From the IMG/VR virus record IMGVR_UViG_3300019888_000002, positions 1 to 64,000 of that record: a stretch of 64,000 nucleotides of DNA, one strand, 5' to 3'. The translations under genes and the position numbers were made by a program. Shown piece after piece: positions 17,184 through 25,007 of this stretch. This DNA is from a virus. The number at the start of each line of letters is the position of its first letter. The stretch's first letter is position 1. Below the pieces are notes generated by a model that saw only the letters and a program-made list of their open reading frames with translations, searched no databases and was not told the origin of the DNA.

Positions 17184-17193
17184 AACCCTCAGA

Positions 17194-17274
17194 CTAACTT
17201 GCGAGTCGACTGTTCGGACTCATCGTCGTTGGATTGTCGCCCACATAAGTGTCGGCCTGACGCTGGATTCTCAC
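17194..17274 (-). CDS. Mini-ORF with the MRIQ-type start
   Basis: 26 residues (GTG start; VRIQRQADTYVGD...). The GTG overlaps the TGA of the upstream gene (GTGA). Its first 10 residues match the starts of the proteins at 21048 and 21374 (RIQRQAETF; RIQKQTETF), and the DNA shares CAGCGTCAGGCCGA. It may be a tiny protein or a truncated remnant of that family. Confidence 0.45.
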   Translation of the reverse strand: MRIQRQADTYVGDNPTTMSPNSRLAS

Positions 17275-17846
17275 GAGCTGGTTCGCACCTGAATACCCGA
17301 CGCAGGAATCGACCGCCAGCCGTCGCCCGCGTCGTAGTGGATCTCTGTCAGCTCTACCATTTGTCCGTGGGGAAGATAGCTGTTGCCCATCATGCCCATG
17401 TCGGCAGAATCGAGATCGGGGTCCCACGGTCGATCACTCACCGTGGGTCGCTTGCCGACCAGAACAACAGGCATGGTGGCGATCACTTTGCCGTAATCCT
17501 CGATGGTGCCATCGCCCAGAGCACCGATAACGCTGTACTCGGGATCGAATCCGTTCTCGGCATACTCCTTGAAGTCGACCAGGTCACCGAAACTGCTCAT
17601 AATGCCCCACCACTCACCCGTCGAACCGAATTGGGCCTGAGTGGCAGCGGCGAGCATAGAGGCGGAGACCTGATGTGCAGCAACAGCTAGAGATAGTTCG
17701 TTGGAATGCTCACTCATATCGAGAGAGAACCCCCGAGCGATCAGTTCGTCGCCATAAGCAATGCGTTCGAGACACATGGATGATACGACTACTCGCACAT
17801 TGAGCGCCTCCACCTGCTCGCGAAAGGTGACGATACGACGAGTCAT
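17271..17846 (-). CDS. Hypothetical protein
   Basis: 191 residues from the ATG at 17846 with GAGGGA upstream; the longer reading overlaps the esterase gene and is unlikely. Mixed alpha/beta with an acidic middle (FGDLVDFKEYAENGFDPEY) and a beta-rich C terminus. No catalytic motif recognised. It follows the fibre cassette and precedes the mini-ORF. Confidence 0.65.
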   Translation of the reverse strand: MTRRIVTFREQVEALNVRVVVSSMCLERIAYGDELIARGFSLDMSEHSNELSLAVAAHQVSASMLAAATQAQFGSTGEWWGIMSSFGDLVDFKEYAENGFDPEYSVIGALGDGTIEDYGKVIATMPVVLVGKRPTVSDRPWDPDLDSADMGMMGNSYLPHGQMVELTEIHYDAGDGWRSIPASGIQVRTSS

Positions 17847-17857
17847 GTCTTCCCTCT

Positions 17858-19114
17858 TTAGACCGTGAACACTGCCGCGTTGATCGCCGCCGCCATCGCA
17901 GCGTGTCCAGCGTCGGTGGGATGTATTCCATCTGTCGTGTATCCGGCCTTCCACAGGCCGGTGATAGGTGTTGCCTCCGCTGCTGCTGCGGTGTCGAAGA
18001 AGCCGACTGCCGGATGACCGGACTGCCCGAAGCGGACCACTGTCGAGCTGCCAGCCGTGCCGGTAGCGACCGCCGCAAACGTGGTCGGGTTCAACGGTGC
18101 GCCGTCCCTGACCCATGCGTTGAACGGGTCACGAATGGCAGTGCTGTTTGCAACCGCGTTACCCGCGTCGGTGGACGGGATTCCCGTCACAGCCCACACC
18201 TTCATTCCCGCCATCGCCATGAACCGCCAGCCCTTGATTGTCATTATCTGGATATCAGAGAATATATATCCGCGATCGTTTGTCCAGTGCGCCCAGATAC
18301 CATGCGTGTGCTGAATGCCCTTGGTGAGCTGCATTCTGCGATAGTGGTTCTGGGGAACAACGAACTGGGAACCGGAAGACCCACCGACTGCGAGGTTTTG
18401 GTGCGGAATCCCGGCTGGAACAAGAGCGCGATTGACCCAAGAATTGTCGGAAACAGTACCGCCGAGCCCGTACTCGACGGACGTTCCGATTGTCATCACG
18501 CACGGTTTCGGTACGTTCGTGATCGCTGTGATAGCTGCTGGTCCCCACGAGTATCCCGCCGTGTACGTGTAGTTGGCCGCTATGGACGACATCGAAATGT
18601 CCGTGTTCGGAGAGGCTGAAGTGTCCAGTATCCCTTCGCCTGCGTAGACAATCGGGTTCCCAAACGACCATTTCATCCCGAGCGTTGCCACGGATACTTG
18701 CGTTCTTACCCAAAGGGTGTCTCCCGCAGTGACACGGAGCCCGACATTAAATGTCACCGTTTGCCCCGGCAAGAGCGTGTATCCGTTCGGTGGTGTGATC
18801 GGGATAGGGGCGGTGAATCCCGGTGGCTCAACTGCCGCGTACACCGTGATCGGGTTAGGGCCGTCACTCTCCCCTAAGGCAGTGATGTTCTGGACGTTCG
18901 AATACGAAATTTCCAGGGAATGGCCCGAATTGATCACAGGGTGCTTGGATCGCCATGCGAACCCCTGCTTCGTCCCGTCCGACAACGAGCCGGGATTGAA
19001 ATACGGCGGGAATACCCTATCGCAGACAGGAATACGGTTTCCTCCCGCAACATACTTGGCCGCAGCGGACTTCGACGTGAGTACTGGCGGGTCCAGCGGG
19101 TTCAGTAGCCCCAT
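17858..19114 (-). CDS. SGNH/GDSL-type esterase, tail-fibre associated
   Basis: 418 residues. The N-terminal 200 are a beta-rich domain, probably for virion attachment. The C-terminal half has the SGNH pattern: GTSVEYG with nucleophile Ser212, AVGGSSGSQ with the conserved Gly, HWTNDR (Asn279) and DGIHPTDAGH with Asp395 and His398. It probably removes esters from host surface glycans. Last gene of a three-gene fibre cassette; the stretch around 18250-18280 is locally more A+T-rich than its neighbours, a possible sign of transfer. Confidence 0.8.
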   Translation of the reverse strand: MGLLNPLDPPVLTSKSAAAKYVAGGNRIPVCDRVFPPYFNPGSLSDGTKQGFAWRSKHPVINSGHSLEISYSNVQNITALGESDGPNPITVYAAVEPPGFTAPIPITPPNGYTLLPGQTVTFNVGLRVTAGDTLWVRTQVSVATLGMKWSFGNPIVYAGEGILDTSASPNTDISMSSIAANYTYTAGYSWGPAAITAITNVPKPCVMTIGTSVEYGLGGTVSDNSWVNRALVPAGIPHQNLAVGGSSGSQFVVPQNHYRRMQLTKGIQHTHGIWAHWTNDRGYIFSDIQIMTIKGWRFMAMAGMKVWAVTGIPSTDAGNAVANSTAIRDPFNAWVRDGAPLNPTTFAAVATGTAGSSTVVRFGQSGHPAVGFFDTAAAAEATPITGLWKAGYTTDGIHPTDAGHAAMAAAINAAVFTV

Positions 19115-19132
19115 ATCTCTATTCTCCGATTC

Positions 19133-19972
19133 TCATGCGTAGACCCAGATGACACGGCAGAATCCGGGACCGCCGGGCGAGCCCGCGCCGCTGTTGAACC
19201 CGTTCAGGCTGGCCCCACCACCAGCTCCGCCGACGCCGTACCCCAACGGTGTCGCGCCCGCTTGCGCGTTGGCCGTCTTCGATGCCGCGCCGCCGCCAGC
19301 GCCGGTTCCGGGAATGCCTGCACGTGCTGCTGGGCCAGCGCCAGGCAGGGCACCGGCCACGATGCCTCCAGCGCCCGCCGCGAGTGTCGAGTAGCCGACC
19401 TGCAATCCGCCAGCACCACCCGCGCCTTCGACGTCTGCGGAGGTAATACCTCCACCCGTGCCGGAAGTCGTACACTGCGCACCCCACGCGCCGGTTCCCG
19501 CAGTACCGACGCCGCCGGTCGTAGACGCGGCGGAACCAGCGATACCGTTGAAATTGCCGAACCCTGCGATGCCGCCTAGTCCGGTTGCATTCGTTCCACC
19601 TACGCCCACACCACCAGCGCTCATCTTCACGCAAGCGGTGCCCGATACGAACGACGTAGCAGTCGGTGCGCCGCCAGAATTCCCGTTCGTGTCGTCGGTC
19701 GTGACAGCAGCGCCACCGGCACCGGGGGCCGGAACGGTGACAGTGAACGTGGAGGCCAATAGGGCTGCCGGAATCCACACATCGTAGGCAGCTGCCGACG
19801 ATCCTGCCGACCCGCCACCGCACCGGACTGTTCCCGCTGCCCCGCGCCTTCCCGAACCGCCGCCAGCACCGGGCGGAATCAGGGTGACATAGCAGCCGAG
19901 GACGTTGGGCGGAACCGGAACACCGGAAACCGTGGTCGTGTAATCCGTCGACGTGCGTTTCGACTCTGCCAT
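19133..19972 (-). CDS. Glycine-rich minor tail (fibre) protein
   Basis: 279 residues from the ATG at 19972, which nearly touches the upstream stop. About a third is Gly (runs such as GAGGGSGRRGAAG and GGAGGGASLNGF), with three cysteines, as in the glycine-rich tail-tip proteins of actinophages and other phages. The end (FCRVIWVYA) is a short conserved-looking strand typical of this class. Likely part of the host-binding tip with its neighbours. Confidence 0.75.
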   Translation of the reverse strand: MAESKRTSTDYTTTVSGVPVPPNVLGCYVTLIPPGAGGGSGRRGAAGTVRCGGGSAGSSAAAYDVWIPAALLASTFTVTVPAPGAGGAAVTTDDTNGNSGGAPTATSFVSGTACVKMSAGGVGVGGTNATGLGGIAGFGNFNGIAGSAASTTGGVGTAGTGAWGAQCTTSGTGGGITSADVEGAGGAGGLQVGYSTLAAGAGGIVAGALPGAGPAARAGIPGTGAGGGAASKTANAQAGATPLGYGVGGAGGGASLNGFNSGAGSPGGPGFCRVIWVYA

Positions 19973-19974
19973 TA

Positions 19975-20601
19975 TCAGCTCACCACAATCGCGGGAAGGA
20001 TCGAGACAGCACCGGAGGTGTCTCTGGTGACAAGGGGCTGCGTGTACGTCTTCGTCACAGGACTTCCGTACGTCACGGTGTAACTGTCGACCGCACCGGG
20101 GAACGCCGTGGACAACGCTGTTGCTGTGTATATTCCAGGCGACCCGTCCGGCCATACCACCGCGAACGACGTAATAGCCCCGTTCGCATCCCTCGTGACC
20201 GCGCCAGAGATGATCTGACCAAGGTCGCGGGCGAGTTGTGGATACCTTGGCGCTGTATCCGCCTTGCCAAGCGACGTTTGCACCCCCGCCGAAAGGTCCG
20301 TCGCGGGGATACCGCCACCGGGCCTCAGGTACTTCGTCCCGCTGCTACTCCACCCCGGATCGGAGTCGTACATGATGACCAAGGGGTCCGAGGCACTGAA
20401 ATCCGGCCCCACAGCCCCCCTCGGGAGAGTGAGGACGTTGCCGGAAAGCGAAGCATTGCGCGCGTCCGCAGCCGAATAGATCAACTCGGTGCCGCGCCGG
20501 ATCGAGCGAATCTGTTCCTTGACAGGGTTCGTCAAACCGGTCAGTGTGACGGTTCCTGCTACCGGGTTGAAGGCATAGGTAGAAACAAGCTGCGAAGTCA
20601 C
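19975..20601 (-). CDS. Tail fibre N-terminal / collar protein
   Basis: 208 residues, beta-rich. Residues about 95-112 (GGGIPATDLSAGVQTSLG) are a phage fibre motif also seen in the large fibre at 56475. N-terminal strands (FNPVAGTVTLTGLTN) and C-terminal strands suggest an attachment or shaft protein. First gene of the second fibre cassette. Confidence 0.65.
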   Translation of the reverse strand: MTSQLVSTYAFNPVAGTVTLTGLTNPVKEQIRSIRRGTELIYSAADARNASLSGNVLTLPRGAVGPDFSASDPLVIMYDSDPGWSSSGTKYLRPGGGIPATDLSAGVQTSLGKADTAPRYPQLARDLGQIISGAVTRDANGAITSFAVVWPDGSPGIYTATALSTAFPGAVDSYTVTYGSPVTKTYTQPLVTRDTSGAVSILPAIVVS

Positions 20602-20655
20602 ATCTCTCCTAACACATAGTGCTGAATATATGTGCGGGTCGAGCTAGATGACCCT

Positions 20656-21048
20656 TCATAAGTTCGCGCTCACCCACTGCCGAAGCCACGGCTCGAGATC
20701 CTTGGCCCCCTGAGTCCCGAGATAGGCCAGATCCACTTCGTCCCAGGTATCCACCGACACCGGGACCTCGTAGAGACCGAGCTTGCGGGCGGCAGCAATC
20801 CGATGATTGCCGTCCTGCATCAGCGCCTGACGATGATCGCTGCCGAGCGCAATGCTCAGCGGCTTCTGGATGCCGTAGGCGGCGATGTCACGCTCCAGCT
20901 CCTCTTGGCGCTCGGCATCGCTCGGTCCCTCCATCTCGGCATAGACATCGAACTTACGGTAATGCCACGCTGCCTCGGTCGGCATCTGGAAGACCTCGTA
21001 GTTGTAGGCCACCCTGGTGAAGGTCTCGGCCTGACGTTGAATGCGCAT
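20656..21048 (-). CDS. ParB/Srx-fold protein with MRIQ start
   Basis: 130 residues from the ATG at 21048, chosen because two other ORFs start with the same RIQ(R/K)Q motif; an upstream GTG at 21057 is possible. Residues about 60-105 carry ALGSDHRQALMQDGNHRIAAARKLG, the core of the ParB/sulfiredoxin-like fold (DGNHR). Such domains bind or cut nucleic acid or use nucleotides. No DNA-binding HTH follows, so this is not a complete ParB. Role unknown. Confidence 0.7.
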   Translation of the reverse strand: MRIQRQAETFTRVAYNYEVFQMPTEAAWHYRKFDVYAEMEGPSDAERQEELERDIAAYGIQKPLSIALGSDHRQALMQDGNHRIAAARKLGLYEVPVSVDTWDEVDLAYLGTQGAKDLEPWLRQWVSANL

Positions 21049-21050
21049 GG

Positions 21051-21374
21051 TCACCACACTGCCGCGACGATAGCCCAGCCATCGGAGAATGCCGACTCGG
21101 CTGCGGGGTTGCTGTCGTAGACCGAGAGGTAGTTCTCGATCGGCTTCCGATTGCCCCGCTTGGAGGTGTCCCAGCCCTTCTTGAAAGCTGCCTGTTCCTC
21201 GGGAGTGGTATATCGAGACGCCAACTCCTTCCGAATCGCTGCCATGTCAAGGCCCTGGCTGTGGAGCTGGTGATATTCGTCGGTGTCAGCGTGATAGGAC
21301 GCGATGCGCATCCAAGAGTTCTCGTCATAGGCTGCGGGTTTGACGAAGGTCTCGGTCTGCTTCTGGATGCGCAC
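21051..21374 (-). CDS. Hypothetical protein with MRIQ start
   Basis: 107 residues; GTG start with GGGAGG upstream. It opens RIQKQTETFVKPA, like the next gene. The middle is charged and helical (PEEQAAFKKGWDTSKRG). Overlaps the next gene by a few bases. Unknown function; the shared N-terminal tag is the most striking property. Confidence 0.65.
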   Translation of the reverse strand: MRIQKQTETFVKPAAYDENSWMRIASYHADTDEYHQLHSQGLDMAAIRKELASRYTTPEEQAAFKKGWDTSKRGNRKPIENYLSVYDSNPAAESAFSDGWAIVAAVW

Positions 21375-21376
21375 GA

Positions 21377-22162
21377 CTACCTCCCGTGCCGGACGGACCC
21401 GGCCTCGATCTGGCCGAAGGTGCGCTCACCCTGCCGCTTCTGGAAATGACGAATTCGATTGGCCGGGATACCCACCTTGTTACTGGGGGCCAACACACAA
21501 AGCAGGTCGTTGTCGTCCTGGCTGAAGTACCCGGCCTCGGCAATGGCTGCCTCGGAGGGAAACACGTCGGCATGTCGGTCGAGTTCGAGATCGAGGAGGT
21601 GGTCTTCTTTGCCGCCGAGGGAGTAGACCCAGAGGAAATTCGACGGCACCGAGGCCAATGTCTCGAGCACACGGCGGAACCGAGAGACCTCCTTGGTGTA
21701 CGCATAGAAAATGATGTTGTCGTGCTCGCGAGCGATCGTGATCCAGTTCATCAGATACTCGTCGGAGAAGAAATCTCCCGAATCGTGGATGCGGATCGCT
21801 GCGGCCCCACGAACAAGCAGATCCTGCATCTTCGGGTCCAGATGAGCGTGAGACTCGAGCCCGATATCCCGGGAATATCCTTTGGGTTGAAACCGGCGAC
21901 TGTGTAACTCGGCGCTCATCCGATCGACAAACTCCTGAGGGCGATCCATCGCCAACATGAGGTTGGATTGGTGAGCGGTGAGAACATTGGAGAACAGATA
22001 ACTGCCGTTGCGGGCATAGCAGAGCTTGGCACATGCTCCGGCCTGCGGGCAGACGTTGATCACCCGGCCATCAGCAAGCCGGGTGACCCATGCGGGCAAC
22101 GTCCAATTCCAGACGTGATCTTTACGCAGTTCGGAATTTTGTCGCAACAGAGTTTTGTTCAT
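21377..22162 (-). CDS. GP88-family protein
   Basis: 261 residues. Residues 38-48 hold C-x5-C-x3-C (CPQAGACAKLC), followed by YARNG; residues 122-135 are AIRIHDSGDFFSDEY and 151-157 FYAYTKE. This combination is what I recall for the phage GP88 family (Pfam Gene product 88), whose function is unknown. The cysteines may bind a metal or Fe-S cluster. Common in mycobacteriophages and other actinophages. Confidence 0.8.
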   Translation of the reverse strand: MNKTLLRQNSELRKDHVWNWTLPAWVTRLADGRVINVCPQAGACAKLCYARNGSYLFSNVLTAHQSNLMLAMDRPQEFVDRMSAELHSRRFQPKGYSRDIGLESHAHLDPKMQDLLVRGAAAIRIHDSGDFFSDEYLMNWITIAREHDNIIFYAYTKEVSRFRRVLETLASVPSNFLWVYSLGGKEDHLLDLELDRHADVFPSEAAIAEAGYFSQDDNDLLCVLAPSNKVGIPANRIRHFQKRQGERTFGQIEAGSVRHGR

Positions 22163-22192
22163 CCCGGGCCTTCACTGTAAGACAACAGAGCT

Positions 22193-22732
22193 TCAGGTCC
22201 ACTCGTAGTGAGCCTGCTCGGCTTCGGCCTGAGCCTGACCGAGGGAAGGCACCGGGCCACCCTGTTCGATGATCTCTTCGTCGCGAGACACGGACCAGAA
22301 GAACTGACCGGTACGAGGTTCGGCCACCGTGAGCGCACAGCCGTCGACCTCGGCATACCACTCGAAGTTGCCGTAGGGCTGCCAGTTGGCAGCCGTGCGC
22401 TCCTTGGCGGCGAGGACCGAACCGGTGCCGATCTCGACCCGGTACGAGGCACCGTAGCCGGGGCCACCGTTGTCGCCGGTCGGAATCCAGGGACTGAGCC
22501 CGGCCGAGTAGCCAGCGAGTGCCAGCGCATCGGAAGCCACTCCCCAGTTGCCATTGACGATCGGGGCCACTCCACGAATCACGTCGATCTGCGCCATGTC
22601 GGCGTTGTGGATCGTGATGAAGTCCGTGTCCTTCCACATGAAGGCATAGGCGGCACCCTCGACACCGGCCGTGATGACCGGGGTCTCGATGCGCTCCCAG
22701 TTGGTGGTGGGCTTGCTCCCGAGCTTGTGCAT
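22193..22732 (-). CDS. Hypothetical protein
   Basis: 179 residues, beta-rich with many Trp and Gly, no signal peptide. The middle (GPGYGASYRVEIGTGS) and end (QAQAEAEQAHYEWT) show a small alpha/beta fold; the final helix resembles the Ala/Glu-rich helices in the head-polyprotein modules, only loosely. Function unknown. Confidence 0.65.
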   Translation of the reverse strand: MHKLGSKPTTNWERIETPVITAGVEGAAYAFMWKDTDFITIHNADMAQIDVIRGVAPIVNGNWGVASDALALAGYSAGLSPWIPTGDNGGPGYGASYRVEIGTGSVLAAKERTAANWQPYGNFEWYAEVDGCALTVAEPRTGQFFWSVSRDEEIIEQGGPVPSLGQAQAEAEQAHYEWT

Positions 22733-22775
22733 GTCTGCCTCCCTCTCTCATCTCTTCCCCTGTGGAAGTGACTCT

Positions 22776-23270
22776 CTAGATATGTTTCCAAGACCGATGA
22801 GTTACGACTCCATAGACAGTCGAATCTGCAATCCCGAATTGATTCATCAGATCTCGGATGGAGCTACCACTGGCGTACCCAGCTCTGATCTCCAACACCT
22901 GCTTCTCGGTGAGCTTGGAGGTAGGGACACCCTCACCTTTCCGATACCGATCACGCTCCATAGCCTCATCGGTGTTTTGCCTACGGGTCCCAAGCTTCAA
23001 ATGATTCGGATGAACGCACCCCTTGTTATCGCAGGTATGAATCACGAACATGCCCCGAGGGATTGGACCGTGGTGGACGATGTAAGAAAATTGATGCGTC
23101 GGCCGGTACCTGCCAGCGAACCAGACCGTCCCGTACCAGTTGTTGACCGAATCTTCTTTCCAGAACCAGCACCCCTCCTCTGGCGGTGATCCGGGAAGAA
23201 ACCAGGAAAACACCTCCTGAGGAGTTAAGCCCGAGGGAGGAGACTTCCTCCTCGATCTCGATTTCGTCAT
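22776..23270 (-). CDS. HNH homing endonuclease
   Basis: 164 residues from the ATG at 23270; the longer reading starts in non-coding DNA. Residues 67-98 (HHGPIPRGMFVIHTC...CVHPNHL...RRQN) match the HNH_3 type: H..G.I..G..V.H.C....C.NP.HL.....N. Residues 118-160 are a C-terminal helix-turn-helix (SKLTEKQVLEIRAGY). Free-standing endonucleases of this kind cut phage genomes to spread themselves. It has a weak ribosome binding site and stands alone between hairpins, consistent with a mobile gene. Confidence 0.88.
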   Translation of the reverse strand: MTKSRSRRKSPPSGLTPQEVFSWFLPGSPPEEGCWFWKEDSVNNWYGTVWFAGRYRPTHQFSYIVHHGPIPRGMFVIHTCDNKGCVHPNHLKLGTRRQNTDEAMERDRYRKGEGVPTSKLTEKQVLEIRAGYASGSSIRDLMNQFGIADSTVYGVVTHRSWKHI

Positions 23271-23355
23271 AAGAAAATCGTACCACAAGTGTACCAAGTT
23301 CCACGCACTGTGCTCGGGGGTATCCCGAGGGAGAAGAAACGAAAGGAGGTGCATC

Positions 23356-23451
23356 GTGGACGACCACGTGTTGTTGATCATCATCCTGATAGTCGTTGCC
23401 ATTCATCTGGCAGTCGATCTGTTCGGGACCTACGGCCACCGTCGGGTGTAA
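23356..23451 (+). CDS. Tiny rightward membrane protein
   Basis: 31 residues (MDDHVLLIIILIVVAIHLAV start), a single membrane helix with a charged N terminus and a basic C terminus (GHRRV). GTG start with a perfect AAAGGAGG 6 bases upstream. It is on the opposite strand to its neighbours and is followed at once by a terminator on the same strand. Too small for most cut-offs. Possibly a toxin-like or membrane-modulating peptide; unknown. Confidence 0.6.
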   Translation: MDDHVLLIIILIVVAIHLAVDLFGTYGHRRV

Positions 23452-23465
23452 AAGGTCTCGACACG

Positions 23466-23504
23466 GAGAACGGCCTCCGGGCGTGATGCTCGAAGGCCGT
23501 TCTC
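23466..23504 (+). terminator. Terminator after the tiny rightward gene
   Basis: 10-bp perfect stem gagaacggcc / ggccgttctc with a 19-base loop, followed by TTT on the plus strand. A second stem (ccagcagga / tcctgctgg) follows within 50 bases. Confidence 0.65.
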
Positions 23505-23576
23505 TTTCGGTGACCCAGCAGGAGGGGAACCCCCACAGGAACACCGTCCTGCTGGCTTCCTCCAGTCTAAGCCCTA

Positions 23577-23594
23577 ACCACAACATGTTGTGGT
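23577..23594. promoter_or_regulatory. 18-bp perfect palindrome (possible operator)
   Basis: accacaaca / tgttgtggt is a perfect 18-bp dyad in the 355-base gap 23271-23626. Its size and symmetry suit a dimeric regulator, but a short hairpin is also possible. No other copy was seen. Confidence 0.4.
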
Positions 23595-23626
23595 GATGTG
23601 GGGTACTTCTCCCACACATGTAGGGG

Positions 23627-24247
23627 TCAGAGTTTACTGACTAGCACCTTGGTCACCTGCTCTGCGAGACCCTGGGAAATTCCAGCGGTCAGTTTCGTCT
23701 TGAACTCGGCCACGACCTCGGCCGCCGCCACCCTGAGATCCTTCTCGAGTGCCGCCTTGACGGCCTGGTCGACCTTGATATCGACCAGACTCTTGGTATC
23801 ACGGTCGTAGCTCGACGCCCGATTCCCACTCGTGGAGTATTTCTCGTTGAGCACTTCCTTGACACGATCGATGACCATTTCCCGAATGGTGGCCTCCTTG
23901 CCGGTGCGTTCCCCGTAACTGTTGGTCAGGGGGAAAGGATCGGTGAAGACCTTCTCGATCAAAGGCTCGATCCGGGCCTTGGCCGACTCGATGGCAGCCT
24001 GCTGCACTGCCTTGTCCAGAGTTTTCCCGATCCGTTGCTCGAGCCGGTGGACGAGCTGCCGGACGATCTCCTCCTTGACCCCGTAGAAGGGCTCGGGAAC
24101 CTCGACATCGGGGTCTCCGGTGTAGGCCAGATTGGGCCACATGGTCTCGAGAAGCTGTGCCGGATCGAACTGGAAGGTGATGGGAGCGAGCACCTGACGG
24201 GACTCGAGAGGGACAGACTGCTGTTCCTCGGAAAATGATTCGGTCAT
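23627..24247 (-). CDS. Hypothetical helical protein
   Basis: 206 residues, strongly helical and charged, with many Glu/Lys/Ala repeats (AKARIEPLIEKVFT; VKAALEKDLRVAAAEVVAEF), no signal peptide. Ribosome binding site AAGGAG. Similar helical proteins of unknown function are common in actinophages. Confidence 0.65.
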   Translation of the reverse strand: MTESFSEEQQSVPLESRQVLAPITFQFDPAQLLETMWPNLAYTGDPDVEVPEPFYGVKEEIVRQLVHRLEQRIGKTLDKAVQQAAIESAKARIEPLIEKVFTDPFPLTNSYGERTGKEATIREMVIDRVKEVLNEKYSTSGNRASSYDRDTKSLVDIKVDQAVKAALEKDLRVAAAEVVAEFKTKLTAGISQGLAEQVTKVLVSKL

Positions 24248-24304
24248 GGGGGTTCTCCTTGGGGAAAGTCTAATCGAACGAGGTCTCGAACAGTTCTCGT
24301 AACG

Positions 24305-24853
24305 TCAATTGACCGGAGTCAACTGTAAATCCTGCACTTTGATGGCGACCTCGGTGCCGTCGAGGGTGACGTAGCCACTTCCCTGGACGATGTCGTTGCT
24401 CATGACGCACTCGAACGCACCCGTCAGGCAGGACAACCGTTCCCAGTAGCCCATACCGCTCGTTGCGGTCGCCGTGTACTCACCGGGCGCGATGTCTTTG
24501 CCCAACTTGAGTGTCCCGTTCTTGGGGAGCTTCTTGGGAGCGGGAGGGGCCGGGGGTGTCGGCACCGTGGTGGGAACCGGGGCTGCCGAAGGAACAATCA
24601 CTGGCGGAGGCGGAACTGCTGGCAGAGATGCCTCGGTCGAAGTGTTACCGCTACCTGCGTCGTAACCCTTCTTGGCCGAGTCGGGGGAAGCGAGCACCGA
24701 GATGATGATCAGCAGTAACACGACTCCGCCGACAATCCAGGGCCACTTGTGCTTCTTCTTCGGGGTCCGAGGTGGTCCATAGTATTGCGGCCCGACCGGG
24801 GGCTGTTGCCCAGGGAACTGTGGATAACCGGGCTGGGGGTTCTGGTGGGGCAT
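24305..24853 (-). CDS. Single-pass membrane protein with extracytoplasmic domain
   Basis: 182 residues from the ATG at 24853. Residues 1-35 are Pro/Gln/Tyr-rich, then KKKHKW and a membrane helix (about 37-58, PWIVGGVVLLLIIISVLAS), then a Pro/Thr/Ala linker (75-105), then a small beta domain (APGEYTATATSGMGYWERLSC) with two cysteines. The layout is like host actinobacterial membrane-anchored proteins of unknown function. It has its own promoter, divergent from the ATPase gene. Confidence 0.75.
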   Translation of the reverse strand: MPHQNPQPGYPQFPGQQPPVGPQYYGPPRTPKKKHKWPWIVGGVVLLLIIISVLASPDSAKKGYDAGSGNTSTEASLPAVPPPPVIVPSAAPVPTTVPTPPAPPAPKKLPKNGTLKLGKDIAPGEYTATATSGMGYWERLSCLTGAFECVMSNDIVQGSGYVTLDGTEVAIKVQDLQLTPVN

Positions 24854-24902
24854 GAGAGGTCCTTCTCGGTTGTGGGGGTTCAAGCTCGGTGCCTGTACTC
24901 AG

Positions 24903-24931
24903 ACTGTACCATAATCATCAGATATAAGATA
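24903..24931 (-). promoter_or_regulatory. Promoter for the 24853 gene
   Basis: ATGGTACAGT on the minus strand matches the recurring -10 element; the -35 is weak (TATCTT-like). It is divergent from the rightward promoter 40 bases away, and gataactc repeats (two copies) lie between them. Confidence 0.6.
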
Positions 24932-24943
24932 ACTCGGCCTCGA

Positions 24944-24970
24944 TTGACGAGATAACTCCCGTGGTACGGT
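24944..24970 (+). promoter_or_regulatory. Promoter for the GHKL ATPase gene
   Basis: -35 TTGACG, 15-bp spacer ending GTGG, -10 TACGGT. The AGGAACCCCC leader precedes the ATG. Same architecture as the leftward promoters. Confidence 0.65.
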
Positions 24971-25007
24971 GCAGTTATCTATTCTCACACAGAACAGGAA
25001 CCCCCAC

